Source of the DNA: Leptotrichia sp. oral taxon 218 | GTDB taxonomy: Bacteria; Fusobacteriota; Fusobacteriia; Fusobacteriales; Leptotrichiaceae | Assembly (NCBI RefSeq): GCF_018128225.1 | Contig: NZ_CP072377.1 | Span: 186,001 to 250,000, forward strand | DNA length: 64,000 bases | Direction: 5' to 3' | In this document: in pieces, positions 45,623 to 52,526 of the stretch | How positions within the stretch are numbered: the stretch's first letter is position 1 | Layout: each line of letters starts with the position of its first letter | The notes under the pieces: generated by a model | What the model was told of the DNA's origin: nothing | Database searches by the model: none | Seen by the model: only the letters and a program-made list of their open reading frames with translations | Program-made: the position numbers and the translations under genes

Positions 45623-45934
45623 ATGAAAAACAAATTGGAAATATTTATCGAAAATAAAAGTGAAGAATTAAAAAAAATTATGAATGACAATGAAATTGCA
45701 AATTTTCTTGAAAAAAATGAATTAGATGGCATTTATGACGATAATTTTTTGGAGAACAAAGCGTTAGTTATGAAATTTTCGGAAATTTTTATTTGTATGT
45801 ATTTTCAAAATAAAGGAGAAAAAGTTAGGCTAAAAACAAAAGTGAATAAATTGGAAAAAGAAATTAAAAAATTAACTTTTAAAAAATTAAGGGGAAAAAA
45901 TGAAACTTACTGGCAATTTTTATTTAGAAAATGA
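45623..45934 (+). CDS. Small coiled-coil hypothetical protein
   Basis: This 103-residue protein is highly charged and probably helical, with a Lys/Leu heptad-like end (LKTKVNKLEKEIKKL). It starts at the ATG at 45623 after AGAAAGGGT. It overlaps the next gene by 35 bases. No membrane segment, signal or known family is visible. Position in the T4SS operon is the only functional hint. Confidence 0.45.
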   Translation: MKNKLEIFIENKSEELKKIMNDNEIANFLEKNELDGIYDDNFLENKALVMKFSEIFICMYFQNKGEKVRLKTKVNKLEKEIKKLTFKKLRGKNETYWQFLFRK

Positions 45935-46649
45935 AAAGATAACTTTTTTATTTGTTGTTTTAGATTTTGGTAAAAAAAATATTTATCTTCAATATAAAAA
46001 TAAAATTTATGATTTGAGATATTTAATAAATAAAATTAAAGATAAAAAAATATTTTTTTGGATTAAATTATATTATGAAAATAAGATTTTTGAATCTCAC
46101 ATAAAAAAAGTGGTGGAAAGTCCTGAATATAAAAAGAAATTTTTTAAATTTTTTGAACTTGTTATAGAAATTGAATTTGTTAATTCAAATTTTCCTTTAG
46201 TAATTTCAAAAATAATCGAAATTGAACCCAATTTTGATGAGAAAAAAAATAATTTTTTGATTTATGCTGTTTTGGCAAATAAAATTATTTTGAAACAAAG
46301 TGAGAAAATTCAAATTTTTTATAAAAAGTGCAAAATTGAATTGGGATATTATAATTCAGATTTTAGTAAAATTTTTAAATTACTTGGAACATATATTGAA
46401 CTGCGGAAAGGTTATAAAATATTGCAAATTTCAAATATTGTAAATTCAAATTGTTTTGATTTAACAAAAGAAAAAACTATTGAAAATTTTGAAAAAAGTG
46501 GATTTTTGAAAAAAAATAAGAAAAATAAAAATAATAAAAAAGATGAAATTATTGAAAATTGGATTAAAGATGAAACTTTTGAAAAAGTAAAAGAAAAATT
46601 TGATGGAATTTTGGAAGATGAGATAATAAAAGAGTTATTGAATTTTTAA
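45900..46649 (+). CDS. Hypothetical AT-saturated protein
   Basis: This 249-residue protein begins MKLTGNFYLENEKITFLFVV after an AGGGGAA box inside the preceding gene. It is soluble and rich in Lys, Phe, Ile and Asn. Its N-terminal beta-rich start (LDFGKKNIYLQYKNKIYDL) and charged C-terminus match no family I know. The long overlap with the preceding gene suggests translational coupling. Confidence 0.5.
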   Translation: MKLTGNFYLENEKITFLFVVLDFGKKNIYLQYKNKIYDLRYLINKIKDKKIFFWIKLYYENKIFESHIKKVVESPEYKKKFFKFFELVIEIEFVNSNFPLVISKIIEIEPNFDEKKNNFLIYAVLANKIILKQSEKIQIFYKKCKIELGYYNSDFSKIFKLLGTYIELRKGYKILQISNIVNSNCFDLTKEKTIENFEKSGFLKKNKKNKNNKKDEIIENWIKDETFEKVKEKFDGILEDEIIKELLNF

Positions 46650-46710
46650 AATATAAAAAAATTAAAGAAAGGAAAGTGCGAAATTTTAATATTTTTCGTA
46701 CAATAAAATT

Positions 46711-46953
46711 ATGAAGAAAAGACAGATTTTTTCATCACTTATGGATGAAATGGAAATTATGGGAGTTCCTTTGCAAATTTTTAAAGTAATAATGGGATTT
46801 ACAGGAATCTTATATATTCTTACAAAAAATTTTATGGCATTTGTAATAGCGGCAATTCTTATGATGGTTTGTAGAATTATTTGCTTTGGTGACAATTATA
46901 AAATAAATTTATTGTTTAAATATTTTACTGATGAAGATGAACTGGATGCTTAA
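46711..46953 (+). CDS. virB3: VirB3/TrbD-like protein
   Basis: This 80-residue protein matches VirB3/TrbD: a short polar N-terminus with a conserved Pro (GVPLQIF), followed by two closely spaced membrane segments (about 24-38 and 42-58, IMGFTGILYIL and FMAFVIAAILMMVC), then a polar end (DNYKINLLFKYF). VirB3 works with VirB4 and VirB6 in the inner membrane. It lies directly before virB9 and virB10. No good ribosome-binding site is seen right before the ATG; GAAAGGAAAG lies 38 bases upstream. Confidence 0.75.
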   Translation: MKKRQIFSSLMDEMEIMGVPLQIFKVIMGFTGILYILTKNFMAFVIAAILMMVCRIICFGDNYKINLLFKYFTDEDELDA

Positions 46954-46992
46954 AAATTTTTGAGATGAAAAGGAGAAAAATAAAAAAATAAT

Positions 46993-47847
46993 ATGAATAA
47001 AATAAATAAAGTAAATAATAAAATAAATAAAGTAAATAAAGTAAATAATAAAATAAATAAAATTTTGATAAAAGCATTAATTTTTCTTGTATTTGGAATT
47101 TTTGTACAAGCTGAAGAAAATAAAGAAAATTTTTTTAGTCAAGAAAGTATTTCAAAAATGCAAATAAAAAAATTGATTTCTGGAAAACAAGATGCGATAA
47201 AACGGGTTGCGACTACTTTTGATTACTATTCTGACAGCATTTATGACATTTATGTCACGCCAGATTTTGTCACGATGATAAAGTTTGATCCAGAAGAAGA
47301 GATTATCGCTGTTATTGGCGGAAATAATTCTAATTTTGAGATGGAGCAGGAATTTGGCGGAGAAGATAATTCTGTTTATTTGTTTGTCAGACCTACAGAT
47401 CTTGATATAACTTCAAATGTTAATGTCATAACAAATAAAAGGATTTATATGTTTAATTTGTATTCGACTCTTGAAATATTTAATCCGTTTGTGAAATTTA
47501 ATTATTCATCTTCTGAAAATGATATGAAGGCAAAAATCCCAGTAAAAAAAGACTTGAATAAAAACTCTATTTTAATGGATGTTAATAAAATGGATTCAAA
47601 TTATACTGTGACGAATAAAAATTTACCATTTGCTCCGACACAAGTTTTTACTGATGGGATAAAAACGGTCATAATTTTACCTGAAGAAATACAGGAAGCA
47701 CCTGTTATAATGGTAAAAGGAACTGGTGGAAGTGGATTTGAAGTAGTTAATTTTGAATATGAGTTTAATAGAATAATTGTTCACAGGAAGATTAAGGAAG
47801 CGGTACTTAAACTTGGGAAAAAGCAAGTTAAAATTAAACATAAGTAA
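46993..47847 (+). CDS. virB9: VirB9/TrbG/CagX-like outer-membrane core protein
   Basis: This 284-residue protein has a signal peptide (LIKALIFLVFGIFVQAEENK) and a CagX/VirB9 domain. Typical features are VTPDFVTMIKFDPEEEIIAV, DNSVYLFVRPTDLDITSNVN and the C-terminal PTQVFTDGIKTVIILPEEIQ with a final FNRIIVHRKIKEAVLKLGKK strand. VirB9 contacts VirB10 in the outer-membrane core complex. The first 22 residues are low-complexity Asn/Lys/Ile/Val repeats. The AGGAG box is 17 bases before the ATG, longer than usual; a TTG at 47064 just before the signal peptide is an alternative start. Confidence 0.85.
   Translation: MNKINKVNNKINKVNKVNNKINKILIKALIFLVFGIFVQAEENKENFFSQESISKMQIKKLISGKQDAIKRVATTFDYYSDSIYDIYVTPDFVTMIKFDPEEEIIAVIGGNNSNFEMEQEFGGEDNSVYLFVRPTDLDITSNVNVITNKRIYMFNLYSTLEIFNPFVKFNYSSSENDMKAKIPVKKDLNKNSILMDVNKMDSNYTVTNKNLPFAPTQVFTDGIKTVIILPEEIQEAPVIMVKGTGGSGFEVVNFEYEFNRIIVHRKIKEAVLKLGKKQVKIKHK
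46994..47061 (+). repeat. Short tandem AT repeats at the start of virB9
   Basis: Units such as AAAATAAATAAAGTAAATAAT recur two to three times and encode the repeating NKINKVN stretch. They separate the ribosome-binding site from the signal peptide, so copy-number change could alter translation. Confidence 0.7.
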
Positions 47848-47862
47848 AGGAGAGAAAATAAA

Positions 47863-49338
47863 ATGTATAAAAAAAATTTAAAAAATTTAAATGATTTTGA
47901 AACACATGAAGAAGAAGATTTTGTAATTGATGAAGCTGATGAAGATGAATTGGAAGATGATATTGGAGACATTTCGGATTTTGAAGATGAGCCAAAAAAA
48001 GATTTGAAAAAAGTTGGAAAGTTTAAGAAAAATTTGCTAATATGTTCTGCAATTTTTGGATTTTTAATGATTGTGGGACTTTTTGCAATTCCTGGAATGA
48101 TAAAAAAATCGTCTGAAAAAAATAAAAATCAAAATGAACTTAGTCAAAATATGGAACAACCTGTTTATGATGGGGAAGTTGATTCTGAAGATGGACAAAA
48201 TAAAAATCTTAATTTGGGAAATCAAAATAATGCGGCGATAAATGTAAACGAACCTTGTGATACAGTTAATTTAAATAATCCAAATAATATCAATAATCCA
48301 AACTGTGCAAATATTTCAAATAATCAAAGTATGAATCAAGTTCAGAGTGAAAATCAAAATGAATCTCAAAGTAAAAATCAAAACGAAAGTCGAAATAAAA
48401 TTTCCAAAGCTCAAAATCATAAAAATAAAAATTTTGAAGCTCAAGATTTTTCACAAAATGAAATACCAAAAAAATCTAATAAAAACATTTTATTTGAAAA
48501 ACAAAATAAAATTTATTCTTTTAGAAATATTTCTAAACCTGAAAAACCTGAATATCATCCAAGGAATATAGAAAAGCCATTATCTGGAGCATTAAATTCA
48601 TTAAATAAAAACAATAGTTCTAATTTGAATATCAATAAAAATAATAAAAATAGTGAGAATAGTGAAAATGGTGAAAATAATGAGAGTAATAAAAGCAATA
48701 ATAATAAAAATAATAAAGAAAATATAAGACCGAAAGCTAGAGCAAATGGAATAAATACTTTTTCATTACAACAAGGAAGTTATATTCCAATTGTAACTTC
48801 GACGAAAATGAATAGCGATAATTCTAGCTATTTTATGGCTATTGTTTCTGAAAATGTTTATTCAAAAGAAGGAAAGCATAAAATTTTAATTCCGATGGGG
48901 AGTAAAATAATTGGAAATTACTCGGCACTAAAAAATAATAACGATACAAGAATGCTTATGATGGTTGACAAAATTATTCTTCCAAATAATAAAGTAATTG
49001 TATTTGAAAAGTCGAGTGTGATCGACTTAAAAGGTGAAATTGGTGCAAGGGGACAGTTGAACACAAAAGTAACTCAAAGACTTGGAAAATCGTTACTTGC
49101 ACTTTCGTTTAGTGTAGCGGATTTGGTATTAGATTATAGAAAGACTAGAGTTGCACGAAGATATCCAGCAAGATGGGATGAAATAATAACAGATCCTGTA
49201 AATACAGTAAAAGATTCGATGGAAACGATAGATAAAGCCTGGAATTCTGTAAAAAATCGAATTAAAATTCCTGTTGGAACTAAATTGAATGTTTTTACTG
49301 GAAATGAAATTATTTTGGAAGAATATAAAAGAAGTTAA
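47863..49338 (+). CDS. virB10: VirB10/TrbI-like core complex protein
   Basis: This 491-residue protein has an acidic cytoplasmic N-terminus, one membrane segment at about residues 60-82 (LLICSAIFGFLMIVGLFAIP), a long Asn/Gln/Ser-rich linker (about 90-290) and a C-terminal TrbI/VirB10 domain. The domain shows SLQQGSYIPIVTSTKMNSDN, VYSKEGKHKILIPMGSKIIG and IPVGTKLNVFTGNEIILEEY, all characteristic. VirB10 spans the envelope and senses ATP use. The usual Pro-rich linker is replaced by Asn, probably from AT bias. It starts 15 bases after virB9. Confidence 0.9.
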   Translation: MYKKNLKNLNDFETHEEEDFVIDEADEDELEDDIGDISDFEDEPKKDLKKVGKFKKNLLICSAIFGFLMIVGLFAIPGMIKKSSEKNKNQNELSQNMEQPVYDGEVDSEDGQNKNLNLGNQNNAAINVNEPCDTVNLNNPNNINNPNCANISNNQSMNQVQSENQNESQSKNQNESRNKISKAQNHKNKNFEAQDFSQNEIPKKSNKNILFEKQNKIYSFRNISKPEKPEYHPRNIEKPLSGALNSLNKNNSSNLNINKNNKNSENSENGENNESNKSNNNKNNKENIRPKARANGINTFSLQQGSYIPIVTSTKMNSDNSSYFMAIVSENVYSKEGKHKILIPMGSKIIGNYSALKNNNDTRMLMMVDKIILPNNKVIVFEKSSVIDLKGEIGARGQLNTKVTQRLGKSLLALSFSVADLVLDYRKTRVARRYPARWDEIITDPVNTVKDSMETIDKAWNSVKNRIKIPVGTKLNVFTGNEIILEEYKRS

Positions 49339-49362
49339 TTAAAAAAATGAAAAAGGGAAATT

Positions 49363-49845
49363 ATGAAAATAAATAATAAAAAAGATTTTAAAATTAAATA
49401 TTTTGTTTTGTTTATATTTTTTGAAATATATAATTTTTGTTTTGCAGATACAAATTACAAAAGTTTTGAAAAAATGTTTAGAGAAGGAGCGAAAATTGGC
49501 GGTGGAAGTGTGATTGAAAAAATGGTAAATGCACTTTTTTATGGAATGATTATTTTATATCGTGGTATTTCATCAAAGTTGAGTCAAATTTTAGGTTTTA
49601 TTATTTTGGCATTTATGATTATAAGTATTTTAAAAATAATTTTACAAAATGTTGAAAAAGTAGATTTATATTCGATGTTAAAAATAATATTTCCAAGTTT
49701 TATAAAAAATTTAATTCTTGCTTTTATTTTTATAACGCCAGTAAATTATAAAATAAATCTTGGGTTTGAAAATATTTTTGGAAATAAAATGGTAAAAGGA
49801 ACTTTATTGACTGAATTAACAGAAATATTTTTTTCAATGTTTTAT
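49363..49845 (+). CDS. VirB6/TrbL-like protein 5, exon 1 (before IStron)
   Basis: This 161-codon first part begins with a signal-like segment (YFVLFIFFEIYNFCFADTNY) and has membrane segments at about 55-85 and 100-125. It aligns with residues 1-160 of the paralogue at 28321. The frame ends at FSMFY and then meets a stop (TAA 49846-49848) that belongs to the inserted element. In the paralogue FSMFY is followed by KFGILFFG; here KLGLIAFG resumes at 51733. Without splicing the product would be a truncated 161-residue protein. Confidence 0.8.
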
Positions 49846-50330
49846 TAAATAGTACAAGAACACTCGCGACTTTAGTCGTGCGATGAATTGTACGAAAATT
49901 TTAGTAAGCATATAGGGAAACTTGTATGTAGACACGGATCAAAACCGTGCAACAAAGAAACTGAATTGCTGGGAACTCTTAAAGCTAGTATGACCACAAC
50001 ATAGCAATCTTACTCACAAGAGGCAAATGTGAAGGTGGCGAAAGCAGAAAAAATATACTAGATGATGCAAGGTTAAATCCTAAACATTATGATAATAGAC
50101 AATCAGCAGCTAAACCTGAAAAGGAAAGTTCAACGACTATCCCTCGTGAGGGGAGTACAATACAAGCGACTGGTATTGGAAGTGGTTTCGCCTAAGTCCT
50201 TGGAAATAGGATAAGGATAAGATATAGTCTGTGCTTGTTAGAGATAACAAGAAGTTCATAAGAGAACTGCATAAGTAGTAGCGCACTTATGTGAACGACG
50301 CTTCCCACTGTTGTGGGGTTTTAAAAACTT
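49846..50330 (+). ncRNA. Group I intron ribozyme core
   Basis: Core signatures are visible. The P7 5' strand lies in GTTCAACGACTAT (50128-50140) and the 3' strand in AAGATATAGTC (50219-50229); GACTAT and ATAGTC pair perfectly over 6 bp. A Q-like element AATCAGCAGC lies at 50101-50110. CCCTCGTGAGGGG (50140-50152) forms a stable hairpin between the P7 strands. GTACAA (49852-49857) pairs with TTGTAC (49888-49893) near the 5' end. The 3' splice site is remote, at 51732. The ribozyme should excise the whole IStron, including tnpB, from the mRNA. Confidence 0.82.
50304..50322 (+). terminator. GC-rich hairpin near the end of the intron core
   Basis: CCCAC (50304-50308) pairs with GTGGG (50313-50317), followed by GTTTTA. 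It may be a peripheral intron helix or a weak terminator. Confidence 0.4.
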
Positions 50331-50372
50331 TAAAAATATTTAAAAAAAACAGATAAAATGTAGAGTACATGG

Positions 50373-50378
50373 TATAAT
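50373..50378 (+). promoter_or_regulatory. -10 element for tnpB inside the IStron
   Basis: TATAAT after ATGG lies 28 bases before the tnpB start. A near-perfect AAGGAGGTGAT ribosome-binding site follows at 50391. tnpB can therefore probably be made from its own transcript. Confidence 0.6.
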
Positions 50379-50405
50379 ATCTCTGATGAAAAGGAGGTGA
50401 TATCT

Positions 50406-51653
50406 ATGTATTTAACTTTAAAACAGCAGGTAAAACATCTTAGTAAAAAGGAGTTTAGGAATTTAAAATATTTATCTCATATAGCCAAGAATTTAACTAA
50501 TGAAGCTATATATAATATTAGACAACACTATTTTCAAAATAAAAAGTATTTAAGTTATAATGAAAACTATAAAATGCTTAAAAATAGTGAGAACTATAAG
50601 AAGTTAAATTCTAATATGGCTCAACAAATTCTAAAAGAAGTAGACGGAAGTTTCAAATCATTTTTTGGACTTTTAAAACTTGCTAAAAATGGTCAATATA
50701 ATTTTAAAGATATAAAATTACCTAAATATCTTGCTAAAGATGGTTTTACAACTCTTGTTATAGGTTTTGTAAGATTAAAAGATGATATGCTGATAGTTCC
50801 TTATTCAAATTCGTTTAAGAAAACTCATCAGGAAGTTAAAATTAAGCTGCCACCAGTATTAAAAGGCAAGAAAATAAAAGAGATTAGAATAATACCAAAA
50901 CAACATTCTAGGTACTTTGAAATTCAATATACTTATGAAGTAGAGGAAGTTCAAAGGGAATTAAACAAAGAAAATGGACTAGGAATAGATTTAGGTATAG
51001 ACAATCTATGTACTTGTGTTACAAATAACGGAGCTTCATTCCTAATAGACGGCAGAAAATTAAAATCTATTAATCAATACTATAACAAGACAAATGCAAA
51101 ATTGCAAAGCATTAAAGATAAGCAAAAGATAGAGCATATAACATTAAGGCAAAAGAGAATAGCTAGAAGGAGAAATAATCGCATAAATGATTATCTTTCA
51201 AAAGCAGCAAGAATAATTATAAATTATTGTCTTAATAATGATATAGGAAGAATAGTTCTAGGATATAATGAAGATTTTCAAAGAAAATCAAATATTGGAA
51301 GCATAAATAATCAGAACTTTGTAAATATACCATATGGAAAATTAAGAAATAAAATAATATATCTATGTAAACTATATGGAATAAAATTTAAACTGCAAGA
51401 AGAAAGTTATACATCAAAAGCAAGTTTCTTTGATGGAGATGAAATTCCAATATATGATAAAGAAAATCAAAAAGAATATATATTCAGTGGAAAAAGAATA
51501 AAAAGAGGACTATATCAAACAAGCACAGGTAAACTCATAAATGCGGATTGTAATGGAGCATTAAATATATTAAGAAAAAGTAAAGTTGTGGACTTAAGTG
51601 TCCTATACAATAGAGGTGAGCTGAACACACCTAAAAGAATAAGGGTAGTGTAA
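50406..51653 (+). CDS. tnpB: TnpB RNA-guided nuclease (IS605 OrfB)
   Basis: This 415-residue TnpB is a compact RuvC nuclease that uses an omega RNA from the element's right end to cut DNA at transposon donor sites. The first RuvC Asp is in GLGIDLGIDNL near residue 192, the last in NADCNGALNIL near 388. At the usual second position the sequence is IVLGYNEDF rather than IV-E-D-L; the conserved LQEESYTSKASFFDGDE may supply the Glu, as in TnpB variants with a relocated acidic residue. The C-x-x-C zinc finger is reduced. The ATG at 50406 follows a strong AAGGAGGTGAT box; a GTG at 50397 overlaps it. Confidence 0.9.
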   Translation: MYLTLKQQVKHLSKKEFRNLKYLSHIAKNLTNEAIYNIRQHYFQNKKYLSYNENYKMLKNSENYKKLNSNMAQQILKEVDGSFKSFFGLLKLAKNGQYNFKDIKLPKYLAKDGFTTLVIGFVRLKDDMLIVPYSNSFKKTHQEVKIKLPPVLKGKKIKEIRIIPKQHSRYFEIQYTYEVEEVQRELNKENGLGIDLGIDNLCTCVTNNGASFLIDGRKLKSINQYYNKTNAKLQSIKDKQKIEHITLRQKRIARRRNNRINDYLSKAARIIINYCLNNDIGRIVLGYNEDFQRKSNIGSINNQNFVNIPYGKLRNKIIYLCKLYGIKFKLQEESYTSKASFFDGDEIPIYDKENQKEYIFSGKRIKRGLYQTSTGKLINADCNGALNILRKSKVVDLSVLYNRGELNTPKRIRVV

Positions 51654-51732
51654 AGTTATCAAATTTCTTAGAAAATTTTTGAATATTTTTAAAGATTTTA
51701 GAACCCTGTGACTTTAGTCGTGGGAGGTTCAG
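51654..51732 (+). ncRNA. Predicted omega RNA (reRNA) scaffold end and right end of the IStron
   Basis: The 79 bases after tnpB form the element's right end, with the GACTTTAGTCGTG stem at 51710-51722. In IS605-type elements this region is the 3' end of the TnpB guide RNA scaffold, and the guide is the flanking DNA, here starting AAACTTGGTTTAATAG. The scaffold probably begins inside the tnpB 3' end. It also contains the intron's 3' splice site, so splicing and guide production would compete. Confidence 0.6.
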
Positions 51733-52248
51733 AAACTTGGTTTAATAGCTTTTGGTTCAAAAAAATTTAAAACTTTAACCCCAGGAAAGTTAGCCGATAA
51801 TTTTATTTCAGTGCCACTTAATTTACTGCAAAATATATTAAAATTTAAAACATTTTTTGCAATATTTGTAAATATAGCTAAAATAATTTTATTAATTTTT
51901 TGTGTCTGGATTTGTGCAAAAATTATTTCAAAATATATTTTAATTATTTTTGAAGCATTGATATTAATGATTTTTTCAGTATTTTATTTAATTTTTTTTC
52001 TTTTAGAAAATGCATCGCAAATTGCTCAAAAAGGATTAAACTTGATAATCACGCAAATAATTACAGTTTTTATGACTGTAACAATGATGGGAATTTCGTA
52101 TAATTTGTTAAATTTGGTGTCAGTTGGAAATAGTATACTTGGAATTTCTTCGCTGATGATAGCACTTATGTTAATAGAAAAAACTATTGAAAACATAGAT
52201 TTTATAGCAGTAACTTTGACTAGCGGATCTGGAAGTTTTGAAAGCTAA
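51733..52248 (+). CDS. VirB6/TrbL-like protein 5, exon 2 (after IStron)
   Basis: This 171-codon second part begins KLGLIAFGSKKFKTLTPGKL, aligning to KFGILFFGDTSFLYTTPGKI of the paralogue at 28321. Membrane segments follow at about 55-80, 85-105, 115-140 and 145-160 of this part, and MMGISYNLLNLVSVGNSILG matches the paralogue's IMGITYQILNIISISSSIDG. Joined to exon 1 at FSMFY it makes a 332-residue protein, close to the paralogue's 356. The only start codon downstream (about 51811) would give a 145-residue fragment lacking half the protein. Confidence 0.8.
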   Translation, partial: KLGLIAFGSKKFKTLTPGKLADNFISVPLNLLQNILKFKTFFAIFVNIAKIILLIFCVWICAKIISKYILIIFEALILMIFSVFYLIFFLLENASQIAQKGLNLIITQIITVFMTVTMMGISYNLLNLVSVGNSILGISSLMIALMLIEKTIENIDFIAVTLTSGSGSFES

Positions 52249-52422
52249 AATTTTTTAAAACTATAATTCTATGTATTTTCGAAGATTTTTTTTAGATAAA
52301 AAATTTTTTCATAAAATGTTTTTTTGTTTTTTTCTCTAATGTTCATAATCAGTATAATTGAAAAAATTTGATAATTTTTATTTGATTAAAATTATTTTAA
52401 TTTTTAAAATCCATCTTGAAAA

Positions 52423-52470
52423 ACACAATATTTTGTGTTAATATTTAAGTGCAATAACAATATATAGTGT
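52423..52470 (+). promoter_or_regulatory. Two NrdR boxes upstream of nrdD
   Basis: ACACAATATTTTGTGT (52423-52438) is a near-perfect NrdR box. A second, weaker box TAACAATATATAGTGT (52455-52470) starts 32 bases later, the three-turn spacing typical of NrdR operator pairs. Repression of nrdDG by NrdR with dATP is expected. Confidence 0.85.
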
Positions 52471-52526
52471 TTTTTGAGGATTTTGTAAAGTGGGGGAATT
52501 TACGAAATAAAGGAGAGAAGATCAAG

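Larger units (their letters stand above)
49846..51732 (+). mobile_element. IStron: group I intron fused to an IS605-type tnpB element
   Basis: The 1887-base element interrupts the VirB6-like gene. Its left end has a TTTAGTC hairpin (GACTTTAGTCGTG at 49868-49880) and its right end has the same sequence at 51710-51722 in a CCC...GGG stem, like IS605-family ends. The left 0.5 kb contains group I intron core sequences; then follows tnpB. No tnpA transposase is present. The left flank ends in TTTTAT. The right boundary is G at 51732, as needed for the terminal G of a group I intron, and the exons rejoin in frame. Confidence 0.85.

Noticed and set aside
49846-51732. Simple IS605-type insertion that destroyed the VirB6-like gene
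   Set aside because: The group I core sequences, the terminal G and the exact in-frame rejoining support a spliceable IStron rather than a plain gene disruption.
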